Numbered from the stretch's first letter, positions 1 to 9,328 are shown. The stretch is 64,000 nt of DNA from JAFLCL01 sp964502175 (GCA_964502175.1 CAZCVE010000009.1:124001-188000); one strand, 5' to 3'. Notes: generated by a model from the sequence alone, not told the origin. Made by a program: numbers and translations.

Positions 1-85
1 AAGAGGCACACCCACGTTCCACTCCGCATCGCTCCGACGCTACCACGTCCGATCCGAGGGACTCCATGGTAGCCTCGGTCTCCAC

Positions 86-1750
86 ATGCCCATCCTCACG
101 GCGGAGGAGCGTGTCGGGACGCTGCTCGCAGACAAGATTCGCCTCGACCGCATCCTGGGTCAGGGCGGCATGGGCGTGGTGTACGCGGGCGTCCACCTCG
201 GCCTCGATCTCCCCGTCGCGGTGAAGTTCCTCCACGGCGAGCTCGCGCGGCATCCCGATGTGGCGTCGCGATTCCTCACCGAGGCGCGCGCCACGGGCAA
301 GCTCCGCCACCCCAACGTGATCGACGTGCGCGACGTCGGCACCACCTCGGACGGAAGCGCCTACATGGTGCTCGAGCTCCTCCGCGGCGAGTCGCTCGCG
401 ACGCGCCTCGAGACGCGCGGCGCGCTCACGTTCGCGGAGGCAGTCTCGATCCTCGTCCCGACGATGGACGGCCTCGCTGCAGCCCACGCAGCGGGCATCA
501 TCCACAGAGACATCAAGCCCGACAACGTCTTCCTCTCCGTGAGCGCCGATGGACGGCTGGTGCCGAAGCTCCTCGACTTCGGCATCGCGAAGCTCGCGGA
601 TGGTGCGAGCTCCGGCTCGGCCACGGCGACCGGCGCGGTGATGGGCACGCCCTACTACATGGCTCCCGAGCAAGCGCTCGGGCGCAAGCGCGAGATCGGT
701 CCTTGGTCCGACGTGTGGTCGATGGCGGTGATGACCTACGAGTGTCTCGCGGGTCGGCTGCCCTTCACGCTCGACGAAGAGACGTCGATGGCCGCGATCC
801 TCCTCGCGCTCATGACGGCCGAGATCGCACCGCTCTCGCGGTACCGCACCGACGCACCACCGGAGCTCGACCACGCGCTGCTGCGCGCGATGGCGCGCGT
901 GCCCTCGCACCGAACGCAGTCCATCGCCGAGCTGCGCGGTGAGCTGGTCGGCGCGATCGGCGAGCTCGGGCATGGCGCTCCCACGCCCGCACATGGGCTG
1001 AAGGGCATACGAACGGGTCCGCTCGGCTTCGACGTCACCGTGGCCCCCGTCGCCGCGGAGACACCCGTGCCCCCCGTCGGCGTCTCGACGGGCGCCCCGA
1101 CCATCGGCCCCGTACCCGCGCGCCCCCGCGACGCGCAGACGGCGCCCGCGAAGCGACCGCTCGACTCGGCGCCCTCGCCCGCCCTGAGCAGCACAGCCAG
1201 CACCGGCACGCCCAACACCGGCGTCGCGATCGCGACCGATCCAGGCACGCGCGCGGCGATGCCACGCCGCACGATGCTCGCGCTGGCGGCCGTCGTCATC
1301 GTCATCGTCCTCGGTGTCGGCATCGGCCTCACCGTGAGCGCGACAGGCGAGTCGACCGAGACGGTCACGGGCACGGTCGCGCCCGATCCCACGCGGCCCG
1401 AGGTGGTGCCGACCACCGTGGATCCAGCACGCGTCGAGCAGGGCACCGGGGTCGGAGCGGTTGATGCCACCGAGACGCCCCGAGGCGAGCCCAGCACCAC
1501 GGAGCCCCCGCACGTCGTCGCTCGAGAGACCGGTGACGAGCGCGTCGAAGCGGCGCACGCAGAGACCGTGCGCGAGAGCGGCCACCGACCGCCTCGCGAC
1601 AGGACTCCGCCCACCACGACCGCGACGACGATGAGCACCGAGACGACGGCGCCCGAGGAGCCCACGACGACGATGTCCTCCGACACGGCGGCGTCCGAGA
1701 CGTCGATGCGCGAGCACCGCGGTGGGTCCGTCTCACTCGAAGACTTCTGA
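86..1750 (+). CDS. Membrane-anchored Ser/Thr protein kinase
   Basis: Hanks-type Ser/Thr kinase, 554 aa. The kinase domain covers about residues 20-290: Gly-rich loop GQGGMGVV (25-32), ATP-binding lysine K47 in VAVK, probable helix-C glutamate E66, catalytic HRDIKPDN (140-147), DFG (164-166) and GTPYYMAPEQ at the end of the activation segment. All catalytic residues are present, so it should be active. A Pro/Ala-rich linker leads to one membrane helix near 397-419. The remaining ~135 residues are Thr/Glu/Pro-rich and show no sensor fold. This layout (cytoplasmic kinase, one helix, disordered exterior) is common in myxobacteria. Its substrate is unknown. The next gene is 51 bp downstream on the same strand and seems to have its own promoter. 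A TAGCCT hexamer 10 nt before the ATG may be its -10 element. Confidence 0.95.
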   Translation: MPILTAEERVGTLLADKIRLDRILGQGGMGVVYAGVHLGLDLPVAVKFLHGELARHPDVASRFLTEARATGKLRHPNVIDVRDVGTTSDGSAYMVLELLRGESLATRLETRGALTFAEAVSILVPTMDGLAAAHAAGIIHRDIKPDNVFLSVSADGRLVPKLLDFGIAKLADGASSGSATATGAVMGTPYYMAPEQALGRKREIGPWSDVWSMAVMTYECLAGRLPFTLDEETSMAAILLALMTAEIAPLSRYRTDAPPELDHALLRAMARVPSHRTQSIAELRGELVGAIGELGHGAPTPAHGLKGIRTGPLGFDVTVAPVAAETPVPPVGVSTGAPTIGPVPARPRDAQTAPAKRPLDSAPSPALSSTASTGTPNTGVAIATDPGTRAAMPRRTMLALAAVVIVIVLGVGIGLTVSATGESTETVTGTVAPDPTRPEVVPTTVDPARVEQGTGVGAVDATETPRGEPSTTEPPHVVARETGDERVEAAHAETVRESGHRPPRDRTPPTTTATTMSTETTAPEEPTTTMSSDTAASETSMREHRGGSVSLEDF

Positions 1751-1789
1751 GCGCAGCGACGCCCCTTCCGCGAGAGGCCGCCGCGCCAC

Positions 1790-1795
1790 TATCCT
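1790..1795 (+). promoter_or_regulatory. Putative -10 element of a leaderless promoter
   Basis: TATCCT, with six bases between it and the ATG at 1802. A sigma-70-type -10 here would start RNA at or next to the start codon. No purine-rich Shine-Dalgarno sequence precedes the ATG. No convincing -35 is visible. Confidence 0.4.
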
Positions 1796-1801
1796 CCGCG
1801 C

Positions 1802-2782
1802 ATGGGACTCTTCCGCGTGCTCGTGTGCGCCGTCGTGGCGCTCGGCGTGTCGTGCTTCGCTCTATCGCGCTCGGCCGCCCAAGAGACCGCACAGGGCACC
1901 ACCGAGGCAGCAGACGCCGAGGTCCAGGCGGTGCTCGTCGAGGCAGTGCGGGAGTACGAAGCCGGCAACTACGAGGAGGCCTACGCGCTCTTCCTCCGCG
2001 TGCACGGCCTGCGTCCCACGGCGCGCACCGAGCGCGCGCTCGGCAAGACCGCGTTCGGCCTCCGCCGCTACGTCGAGGCCGTTCGCTGGCTCTCGGCATC
2101 GCTCGAAGACGCTCGGCAGCCGCTCACCGACGAGATGCGGACCGAGGTGGAGGGCTTCCTCCTCCGCGCGCGGAGCTTCCTCGGTCACTTCACGCTGCGC
2201 GTCACGCCTGCGATCGCGACGGTGGAGATCGATGGCGTCCCACACGCGGAGTCGACCACCGATCTCGAGATCGGTGATCACGAGATCGTCGTCCGCGCTG
2301 CGGATCACGAGACCGTCACGCGACGAGTGGCCGTGCGGGGCGGCGAGGACGACGTGATCGAGATCACGCTCGTCGCGCAGAGCGCGCAGACGATCGTCGT
2401 CACGGCGGCGCCTGATCCCGGTGGCACGCAGCGCGACCTCGGCTGGGCGAGCATCATCACCGGCGGCGTCCTCGTGGCTGGCGGAGCGGTCGCGACCATC
2501 CTCTGGTCCGATGCCGTCGCTTCGTTGAACGCGAACATCGACCGTGGCGCGTGCTCGGCCGACGCATCCGAGAGCGTCGTCGCGGGTCCGCCGATCTGTT
2601 ACGAGCAGCAGAACCGCTACCGCCTCGCGCTGCCGCTCCAGTGGGTCGGCTACGCTGCGGGAGCGACGCTCGTCGGCGTCGGCATCGCGCTCCTGGCCAG
2701 CGCGCCGACGTCCGCCGAGACCGACCGCGCGCTCTCGTGCTCGCCCGGTCTCCTCGGCCTCACGTGCCGCGGGACGTTCTGA
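1802..2782 (+). CDS. Exported TPR/PEGA-like membrane protein
   Basis: 326 aa, function not assigned. Residues 1-27 form a signal peptide ending in SAAQ. Residues ~35-120 look like TPR-type helices (EAVREYEAGNYEEAYALF). Residues ~130-195 form a strand-rich unit resembling a PEGA domain (VEIDGVPHAE, then GDHEIVVRAADHETVTRRV). Two hydrophobic segments lie near 220-240 and 285-308. Myxobacteria often encode TPR-PEGA envelope proteins beside Ser/Thr kinases, so a link to the preceding kinase is plausible but inferred. The 3' end overlaps the convergent FG-GAP gene by 23 bp. The start is supported by the -10 element just upstream. The C-terminus (CRGTF) resembles that of the protein at 38036 (VRGTF), which has a similar layout. 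Confidence 0.8.
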   Translation: MGLFRVLVCAVVALGVSCFALSRSAAQETAQGTTEAADAEVQAVLVEAVREYEAGNYEEAYALFLRVHGLRPTARTERALGKTAFGLRRYVEAVRWLSASLEDARQPLTDEMRTEVEGFLLRARSFLGHFTLRVTPAIATVEIDGVPHAESTTDLEIGDHEIVVRAADHETVTRRVAVRGGEDDVIEITLVAQSAQTIVVTAAPDPGGTQRDLGWASIITGGVLVAGGAVATILWSDAVASLNANIDRGACSADASESVVAGPPICYEQQNRYRLALPLQWVGYAAGATLVGVGIALLASAPTSAETDRALSCSPGLLGLTCRGTF

Positions 2783-4361
2783 CGCGACGCGCGATCACCG
2801 CACCGAGCACGAAGAGGGCGACCCAGCCCGCGCGTTCATCGGCTCGATCGCCCACCCGACACCGACAGCCGCTCACGCGAACGCGCGGTCCCGCGTCGGC
2901 GACCATCGTCGTCGAGGCGTCGACGCTCGCGGGCACATCGGCGTCGGGGCACGCTCCGTCGCCCGGCTCGCACGTGCCGTCGCGACACACGCCCGCCGCG
3001 CCGCTCACGCCGCAGGCGCTCGTGCAAGCGGCGGCCTCCGCGTCCGCGACGCAGGCGCCGCTCGCATCGCAGCGCGTGCACTCGCCGGCGCAGTCCGACT
3101 CGCAGCACACGTCGTCCACGCACCGTCCCGAGCCACACGTGCTGGTCGTGGTGCAGCTCGCGCCCAGCGGATCGGGCACACCGAAGACCGCGACGTATCC
3201 CGCCGCGTCGAGGGCGTTGGGAGCTCCCGCGAGCACGGTGTCGCCCTCGATCGCCACGAACGTACCGAGCTGCTCCTCGGGTGGAGCTCCGGCGACCTCC
3301 AGGGTGCCGAGCACGCTCCAGGTCGTGGCCGCGCGCGAGAGCACGTAGACCCGGCCTGCGTTCGCCATGCCGTCCGAGTCGACCAGCGGCGCGCCGACGA
3401 CGGCGATGGAGCCGTCAGCCGCGACGGCGAGCGACTGTCCCGTACCATCCGACTGCATGCGGCCGGGGATCTCCACCGGCTGACCACCGACCGCGGGCCA
3501 CACGCCCCCGATCCGATCGAAGGCGAACACCTCTCCGGCCGTGCCGGCAGCGCCCACGCCGAGCGGCGCGCCGACGAGCGCGCGCACGTCGCCGCCCACC
3601 GCCGCGATCGCCAAGCTCGCGCCGAAGCGCGTGGCCACACCATCGGCGCCCGGCTGCGTGAGCGCGACCGTGCGCGACCATGCGGTCTCGTGCCGGTACG
3701 CGACGACGCTGCCCGTGTCCGGCTCGCTCGCCAGGATCGCGTCGCCCGCAGCGGCGACGACCGTCCCGAGCAAGGTGCCCGCCGCGTCGGCCTCGAGCAG
3801 CACCGTGGCGCCGACGCCCGTGCGGTCGAAGACGACGACCGTCCCAACGACGGTGAGGCTGTCGAGCCCCGGGGCGCCGATCACGATCCATCGCTCGCTG
3901 ATCGCGACGGAGCTTCCGTAGCGGACGAGATCACCGGGCCGCGCCACGCGATCCGCGGTCAGCGTCCACGTGCCGCCGCTCCGCTCGAACAGGTACGCCT
4001 CACCTCGCTCGATCGCCCCCGCGCGCAGCGCCGGCGCGCCGACGACGAGCGCGTCGCCCTGCACGGCCAGCGTCGCGCCGAAGTTGCCGACGCTCGAGGT
4101 GCCCGCAGGGCTCGTGATGCGCTGCGCGAGCGTCCACGTGCCGTCCATCCGCGTGAACACGAGCACCTCGCCCGCAGCTCCACGCGCGCGCCCTGGCACA
4201 CCGACGAACGCCGCGTCGCCCTGGATGGCCACGGGACCCGCGTACCCGTCTCGCGTGTCGCTCTCGAGGACCGCGTCCTGAGCCTGCGCGACCGATGCGC
4301 TGCACGCGAGCGCGATGGTGATCGCGAGCGCGCGAGCGCGGAGCCCCACGATATCGAACAT
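2760..4361 (-). CDS. Secreted FG-GAP/beta-propeller protein with MYXO-CTERM-like tail
   Basis: 533 aa from the ATG at 4361. The reading frame is open further upstream, but that stretch is Arg/Pro-rich and not signal-like, whereas the residues after 4361 form a clear signal peptide (ALAITIALACSASVAQAQ). About seven FG-GAP-like repeats follow (GDAAFVGVPG, GDALVVGAPA, GDTVLAGAPN), as in integrin-type beta-propellers. Next comes a Cys-rich stretch (GSGRCVDDVCCESDCAGEC) typical of myxobacterial surface proteins. The tail has CRCRVG, one hydrophobic helix and a basic end, matching the MYXO-CTERM pattern for surface anchoring. Probably a cell-surface or adhesion protein; no enzyme motif is seen. It lies 56 bp downstream of the metacaspase gene on the same strand and overlaps the convergent gene by 23 bp. 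Confidence 0.85.
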   Translation of the reverse strand: MFDIVGLRARALAITIALACSASVAQAQDAVLESDTRDGYAGPVAIQGDAAFVGVPGRARGAAGEVLVFTRMDGTWTLAQRITSPAGTSSVGNFGATLAVQGDALVVGAPALRAGAIERGEAYLFERSGGTWTLTADRVARPGDLVRYGSSVAISERWIVIGAPGLDSLTVVGTVVVFDRTGVGATVLLEADAAGTLLGTVVAAAGDAILASEPDTGSVVAYRHETAWSRTVALTQPGADGVATRFGASLAIAAVGGDVRALVGAPLGVGAAGTAGEVFAFDRIGGVWPAVGGQPVEIPGRMQSDGTGQSLAVAADGSIAVVGAPLVDSDGMANAGRVYVLSRAATTWSVLGTLEVAGAPPEEQLGTFVAIEGDTVLAGAPNALDAAGYVAVFGVPDPLGASCTTTSTCGSGRCVDDVCCESDCAGECTRCDASGACVADAEAAACTSACGVSGAAGVCRDGTCEPGDGACPDADVPASVDASTTMVADAGPRVRVSGCRCRVGDRADERAGWVALFVLGAVIARRVRTSRGT

Positions 4362-4417
4362 CGCGAGAGATTCGCCGCGCGAAGGTGCGTTCGTCCAGCC
4401 CCATCGCTGCGCGAGCG

Positions 4418-5605
4418 TCAACGCGGGCGCCCTCGTCGTCGCGGTGCGGCGCCGAGGGGACGGATGCGGGTGCGGGAGACCCACTCGTCCCACGCGTCTT
4501 CGAAGTCATCGAAGTGGACACGGTGCACACCGAGCCGCGCGGCGAGCACCGTCGCGGGGTACCAGCGGCGGTGCCAGCGCACCTCGACGCGCGTGCCGAC
4601 CGCGTGCTCCTCGACCGTGTACGGGCGCAGCGTGTCGGCCGGCTGGGTCACGCGGCCGTCGACGTCTTCGCCCACGTACTGGATCTCCGCGCCCGTCACG
4701 TCTCCGCCGGTGATGTGCGCTGGGTAGAAGCGGCCGTCGGTCCACCGCGCCATCACGCGCTCGCCGTAGCGCGCGAACGGCTGCGGGCGCGAAGGTCCGA
4801 GCACGAAGCCCGTGGGGACGCGGCCCGGGGTGAACGGCGCGAGCTGGCCCTCGGCGAACGCCATCTCCTCTTCCGTGAAGCGCGCGAGGTCCGCGAGCGT
4901 GATCGAGCCGTCGTGGCCCACGTCCACGCGCGGCTCGCCCGAGAAGGCTGCGATCAGCGACTCGGTGAACGTCCAGTGGCCCGTCGAGATCTCGCTCGCG
5001 AGCGACGACGCGAGCGCCGCATACGGCTTGTTCGCGCTGCGCCGAGCGAGGAGACCAGGGAGCGCGCCGGAGTAGCAGCAGTCTGCGAAGAGGATCGCGT
5101 GGCGACCGCGGAAGCGCGCGTCGAGACGATCGATCACGGCTCCATGCGGGATGTAGTTCGTGTGCGTGTCGTCGCCCGAGTCGGTCGCGGTGAAGTACGT
5201 CGTGCCGTCCTCGTCCTGAACGCCGTGGCCCGCGTAGTAGACGAAGAGGTCGTGGCCCGCGGGCACCCGCACGAGGGCGGCGTCGATCTGTCGCAGGATC
5301 TCCGCGCACGTCGCGCGCGCGTCGCGCACCCGCACGACCTGCGACGCGGGCACGCCGCGCGCGATCCACGTGTCGCAGAGCACGTCGTCTTGGCGTCCTT
5401 CCGTCGGGAACGAGTCGAAGAGATCGCTTCGCGCGAACGCGAGCACGCCGATCGACAGCACCCACGTCTGCGCGGGATCGAACGCCGCCCGCGGCATCGC
5501 GACGATCTTGTGCGCCGCCGCCGCGCGCGACGACGAACCGAACACCAAGAGACCTGCCGACGCACCGAGCGACAGCCGTACGAGCTCACGACGTCCCAAC
5601 CGCAT
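4418..5605 (-). CDS. Exported metacaspase-like (peptidase C14) protein with EF-hand and Tudor-like tail
   Basis: 395 aa. The N-terminus carries a twin-arginine-type signal (GRRELVRLSLG followed by a hydrophobic run), so export by Tat is likely. The caspase fold covers ~45-245: histidine H127 in VYYAGHG and cysteine C177 in ADCCYSG form the expected His/Cys dyad, so it could be an active Arg/Lys-specific protease. At ~235-250 an EF-hand-like loop (DVGHDGSITLADL) suggests calcium binding. Residues ~275-390 hold two SH3/Tudor-like units (RWTDGRFYPAHI and RWHRRWYPATVL), each built around a Trp/Tyr-rich strand. A TTAGGAG ribosome site precedes the ATG. Whether it acts in cell death, predation or surface processing cannot be told from sequence. 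Confidence 0.88.
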   Translation of the reverse strand: MRLGRRELVRLSLGASAGLLVFGSSSRAAAAHKIVAMPRAAFDPAQTWVLSIGVLAFARSDLFDSFPTEGRQDDVLCDTWIARGVPASQVVRVRDARATCAEILRQIDAALVRVPAGHDLFVYYAGHGVQDEDGTTYFTATDSGDDTHTNYIPHGAVIDRLDARFRGRHAILFADCCYSGALPGLLARRSANKPYAALASSLASEISTGHWTFTESLIAAFSGEPRVDVGHDGSITLADLARFTEEEMAFAEGQLAPFTPGRVPTGFVLGPSRPQPFARYGERVMARWTDGRFYPAHITGGDVTGAEIQYVGEDVDGRVTQPADTLRPYTVEEHAVGTRVEVRWHRRWYPATVLAARLGVHRVHFDDFEDAWDEWVSRTRIRPLGAAPRRRGRPR

Positions 5606-5659
5606 GGACCACTCCTAACAGAACGTACGCGCCAGGGTTCCTGAAATGCCCTGACCGTT

Positions 5660-5665
5660 TACGCT
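5660..5665 (+). promoter_or_regulatory. Putative -10 element of a leaderless promoter
   Basis: TACGCT, seven bases before the ATG at 5673. No Shine-Dalgarno sequence lies between, so RNA would start at or near the start codon. Confidence 0.4.
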
Positions 5666-5672
5666 CCGCCCC

Positions 5673-6323
5673 ATGACCGACCTCGCGCTCCACGTCGACG
5701 CCCACTGGATCAGCCCCTACGCGATGTCCGCGTTCGTCGCGCTCGAAGAGCTCGGCGCGCCCTACGACCTCGTCGAGGTCTCGATGGCCGATGGCGCCCA
5801 TCGCGACGCGTCGTACGCAGCGCTCACGGGACGTGTGCCCGCGCTCGTCCACCGAGGCGCGGGACGCGACGGCGCAGATCTCTGGCTGGCCGAGTCCTCG
5901 GCGATCGACGAGTACCTCGCGGATCTCTTTCCTCCGCCGGGCCACCCACGCCTCTACCCCGAGGATCGCGCGGAGCGCGCGGTGGCCCGCCAGATCCAAG
6001 GCTGGATCCGCAGCGACCTGATGCCGATCCGCGAGGAGCGATCGACGCACACCATCTGGTACGGCACGGACCGCGCACCGCTCACGCCCGCCGGCGCGAG
6101 CGCGCGGGACAAGCTCGTGCGGGCGGCGAGCGCGTGGCTCACCGGACGCACGCAGCTCTTCGCGACGTGGTCGATCGCAGACGCCGATCTCGCGATCATG
6201 CTGAGGCGCGTGATCCACGACGAGCTCCCGCCCGCGCTGATCAGCTACGTGGAGAGGCAGCTCGCGCGCCCCTCGCTCGCGAAGTGGAACACGCACCCTC
6301 GCCCACCGTACCGACCCTACTGA
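5673..6323 (+). CDS. yfcF: Glutathione S-transferase, YfcF type
   Basis: 216 aa, full length. A thioredoxin-like N-terminal domain starts with SPYAMSAFVALEELG, where the active-site position is Ser/Pro-Tyr rather than Cys, and contains the glutathione-binding ESSAI turn. An all-helical C-terminal domain follows. The stretch ARQIQGWIRSDLMPIREE closely matches E. coli YfcF. YfcF-type enzymes have glutathione-dependent peroxidase and transferase activity and help resist oxidative stress. The protein is cytosolic. It is transcribed alone, and the next gene converges with only 10 bp between the stop codons. The hydroperoxide role is inferred from the family. Confidence 0.9.
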   Translation: MTDLALHVDAHWISPYAMSAFVALEELGAPYDLVEVSMADGAHRDASYAALTGRVPALVHRGAGRDGADLWLAESSAIDEYLADLFPPPGHPRLYPEDRAERAVARQIQGWIRSDLMPIREERSTHTIWYGTDRAPLTPAGASARDKLVRAASAWLTGRTQLFATWSIADADLAIMLRRVIHDELPPALISYVERQLARPSLAKWNTHPRPPYRPY

Positions 6324-6333
6324 GCGACTGGAC

Positions 6334-7494
6334 CTACTGACCCTGCTGGCGCGGCCTGGCGCTGCGCGGCTCTCGCGGCTCCACGATCGCGAGACGGCAC
6401 TCGATCGGCCCATTCCACAAGGGGATCAGCGTATCGGGCCGGGGCAGCGCGCCGTCCGGAGGCGCGCCCCCGAGGATCATCGCCCAACGCATGCTCGCGG
6501 CGCGCTCCATCGATCGACCGAGCTCGTCCCACAGCGACGGATCGATCGCGATGCGCTCGCCGTACGGCAGGTTCGCGACGATGGTGCCTGCGGGTCGCGT
6601 CGGCTCGATGGCGCCGAGGCGTCCGATCGAGAAGCGCACCTTCGAGCCGATGCGGCGCGCGTTGGCGATGGCGCTGTCGACGACGTTCACGCTCACGTCC
6701 GACGCGAACACGTCGGGACCTTCGCGCCGAACGAGGCGTCGCGCGTTCTCACGCGCGTCCGCGAAGCGAGCGCGGAGGTCGTCGTCCATGCTGCGCCAGC
6801 GCTCCACGGCGAAGCGATCACGCGCGAGGCCCGGCGCCACGTCGCGCGCCCAGAGGTCGGCCTCGATCGCGAGCGTGCCCGAGCCACACGTCGGATCGAG
6901 CAGCGGGCTCTCGCGATCCCAGCCCGAGAGACGCAGCACCGCAGCGGCGAGCGTCTCCTTGAGCGGCGCCTCGCCGTGCGCGAGTCGGTAGCCGCGGCGG
7001 TGGAGCGCATCGCCCGACGCATCGAGGAACACGCGCGCGCGATCGTTCTTGAGGTGGACGAAGATCGGCGCCGCAGGGTCGTCGCGATCGACGCTCGGTC
7101 GATCGCCGGTCACGTCGCGCAGCCGATCGACCACGGCGTCCTTCACCTTGAGCGCGAGGAAGCGCTCGTTCATCACCGCGCTCGATCGCGACACGGCCGA
7201 GACCGAGAGCGTCGTCGTCGCGTCGAGCCAGCGCTCCCACGGGATCGCGCGCACACCGTCGTAGAGCGCGGCCTCGGTGGGCGCTTCGAGCTCGTCCGCC
7301 ACGGGCACGAGCACGCGCACGCCGATGCGCGTCCAGAGGCAGATCTGGAACGCGACCTCGAGCTCGCGACCGCCCTCGACCGGCACACGCGCGCCGCCGC
7401 GATCGGCCTTGCTGCCGCGAAAGCCCATCTCGCGGAGCTCGTCGCGAAGCGCGACCTCGGTGCCGCGGAGCGCCGTGATCCAGATGTCTGTCAC
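6334..7494 (-). CDS. THUMP-domain class I rRNA/tRNA guanine-N2 methyltransferase (RlmL/TrmN-like)
   Basis: 386 aa. An N-terminal RNA-binding THUMP region (~1-160, starting TDIWITALRGTEVALRDEL) precedes a SAM-binding Rossmann domain with motif I at LLDPTCGSGTLAIEA and catalytic motif IV as ANLPYGER. The usual N/D-PPY is therefore NLPY, as in RlmL-type 23S rRNA m2G2445 methyltransferases. The RlmK half of the E. coli fusion is absent, so this is the single-domain form. The start is GTG at 7494; GTGA overlaps the argS stop by 4 bp, so translation is coupled to argS. The exact RNA target (23S G2445 or a tRNA guanosine) cannot be fixed from sequence. Confidence 0.85.
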   Translation of the reverse strand: MTDIWITALRGTEVALRDELREMGFRGSKADRGGARVPVEGGRELEVAFQICLWTRIGVRVLVPVADELEAPTEAALYDGVRAIPWERWLDATTTLSVSAVSRSSAVMNERFLALKVKDAVVDRLRDVTGDRPSVDRDDPAAPIFVHLKNDRARVFLDASGDALHRRGYRLAHGEAPLKETLAAAVLRLSGWDRESPLLDPTCGSGTLAIEADLWARDVAPGLARDRFAVERWRSMDDDLRARFADARENARRLVRREGPDVFASDVSVNVVDSAIANARRIGSKVRFSIGRLGAIEPTRPAGTIVANLPYGERIAIDPSLWDELGRSMERAASMRWAMILGGAPPDGALPRPDTLIPLWNGPIECRLAIVEPREPRSARPRQQGQ

Positions 7495-9254
7495 ATGCGC
7501 TCGACGGGCTCGATGCCGAGGAGCACGAGACCACGACGCAGCTGACGACCCGTGAGCGCACAGAGCGCGAGACGACTCTCCCGCGTCGCGCCTTCGCTCT
7601 TCAGCACGTGACAGGCCTCGATGAACGTCGAGAAGTCACGCGAGAGCGCGTAGAGGTGATCCGTGAGCAAGTGCGGCTGACACGACTCGGCGGCTGCATG
7701 CACGACGTCCGCGAAGCGGAGCAGCGTGCGCGCGAGCGCCTTCTCTTCGGGCGCGTCGAGCGCCACCGATGACACGTGGAAGCCGGCCTCTTCGATCTCT
7801 CCCTTGCGGAAGATGGCGCCGATGCGCGCCGCCGCGAACTGGAGGTACGGACCTGAGTTCCCCTTGAACTCGATCAGCTTGTCCATGTCGAACTGGTAGT
7901 CGGAGAGTCGGTTCTGCCTCAGGTCGGCGTACTTCACGGCGCCGATGCCCACTGCGCGTGCGACGCGAACGAGCTCGTCCTCGGGCAGGTCGACCACCTT
8001 CTCCGTCTTCATGACCTCGAGCGCGCGCGCCTCCGCTTCGTCGAGCAGCGACGCGAGAGTGATCGCCTTTCCGTCGCGGGTCTTGATGGGCTTGCCGTCG
8101 GGGCCGAGCACCGTGCCGAAGCCGACGTGCTCCATGCGCATCGTGAAGCCGAGGCGACTTGCGACGGCGAAGAGCTGCTCGAAGTGGAGCGCTTGTCGCG
8201 CGTCGACGACGTAGATGGCGCGCGTGGCCTTCAGCACCTCGTGGCGGTGCATGACGGTCGCGATGTCCGTGGTGGAGTAGAGGAACGCGCCGTCCTTCTT
8301 TCGGACGATGAACGGCTCCTTCTGCTTCGCGAGGCGACCTGGGGCGGGCGCCATCGGCTGACCGTCGGGCCCCGTGCTCTCCGCCCACTCGTTGAAGAAG
8401 ATGCACAGCGCGCCCTGATCTTCGCGCGCGATCTTCGCGTTCGTGACCGTCTCGATCACGCGGGGCAGCATCGGGTCGTAGAAGCTCTCGCCGAGCCACT
8501 CCTCGAACGTGACGCCCATGCGCACGTAGATCTTGTCGAGCTCCGTGCGCGTGATGTCCACGAACTGCTGCCAGAGCGCGTGGCTCTGCGCATCGCCGGA
8601 CTGGAGCTTCGCGAGCGCGGCGCGCGCCTCGTCGGCGAAGGCCTCGTCGGTCTTCCCGAGCTCGCTCGCCTGTCGGTAGATGCCCTCGAGGCCCGCGATG
8701 TCGAGGCCGCTCGGGTCGCCGTCGCGGAACTTTCGGAGGCCCGCGATGAGGAGGCCGAACTGCGTGCCCCAGTCGCCCACGTGGTTGTCGCCGATCACGT
8801 GGTGACCGACGAAGCGCAGCATCGAGACGAGCGCGTGCCCGAGGATGGTCGAGCGCAGGTGGCCGACGTGCATCTGCTTCGCGATGTTGGGGCTCGAGTA
8901 GTCGACGACGACGCGCTCCGCCTTCTCGACGGGCGTGACTCCGTCTCGCGGATCGTCGAGGTTCTTGGCGAGCTCGCTCGCGATCCACGCCTCGTCGAGC
9001 TTGAGGTTCACGAAGCCCGGGCCTGCGACCTCCGCGGCTGCGACGGCGGGATGCTTCACGAGCTCGGCTGCGATCTTCACCGCGAGGTCGCGCGGGTTCT
9101 CCTTGCGCTGCTTGCCGAGCGCCATCGCACCGTTGACCTGATAGTCGCCGTGCTTCGCGTCCTGCGTGGGCTTGAGGATCGCAGGCGCGTCCACACCGAG
9201 CGCGGCCTGGATCGCGCTCTTGGCCACCTCGTCGAAGTACCGCTCGATTCGCAT
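7491..9254 (-). CDS. argS: Arginyl-tRNA synthetase
   Basis: 587 aa, full length for a class Ia ArgRS. The order is an N-terminal Add-1 domain (~1-115) that contacts the tRNA D-loop, then the catalytic domain with a HIGH-type motif HVGH in KQMHVGHLRSTILG. The KMSK loop is degenerate (KTRDGKAITL), which is normal for many ArgRS enzymes. A DALR anticodon-binding domain lies at the C-terminus (KYADLRQNRLSDYQFD, then helices to the end). It charges tRNA-Arg in the cytosol. The gene is first in a two-gene unit with the downstream methyltransferase, whose GTG start overlaps the argS stop. Confidence 0.97.
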   Translation of the reverse strand: MRIERYFDEVAKSAIQAALGVDAPAILKPTQDAKHGDYQVNGAMALGKQRKENPRDLAVKIAAELVKHPAVAAAEVAGPGFVNLKLDEAWIASELAKNLDDPRDGVTPVEKAERVVVDYSSPNIAKQMHVGHLRSTILGHALVSMLRFVGHHVIGDNHVGDWGTQFGLLIAGLRKFRDGDPSGLDIAGLEGIYRQASELGKTDEAFADEARAALAKLQSGDAQSHALWQQFVDITRTELDKIYVRMGVTFEEWLGESFYDPMLPRVIETVTNAKIAREDQGALCIFFNEWAESTGPDGQPMAPAPGRLAKQKEPFIVRKKDGAFLYSTTDIATVMHRHEVLKATRAIYVVDARQALHFEQLFAVASRLGFTMRMEHVGFGTVLGPDGKPIKTRDGKAITLASLLDEAEARALEVMKTEKVVDLPEDELVRVARAVGIGAVKYADLRQNRLSDYQFDMDKLIEFKGNSGPYLQFAAARIGAIFRKGEIEEAGFHVSSVALDAPEEKALARTLLRFADVVHAAAESCQPHLLTDHLYALSRDFSTFIEACHVLKSEGATRESRLALCALTGRQLRRGLVLLGIEPVERM

Positions 9255-9328
9255 CGCGCACGCCTACCACGCGTCCGATCCGCGTGCCTCCTTCACCACT
9301 TGGCGCTGCGCTCGGGCATGCTGCGCCC

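Noticed and set aside
2544..4727. A 727-codon plus-strand frame over the FG-GAP gene
   Set aside because: Low-complexity Arg/Ala/His translation. The opposite strand encodes a signal peptide and recognisable repeats.
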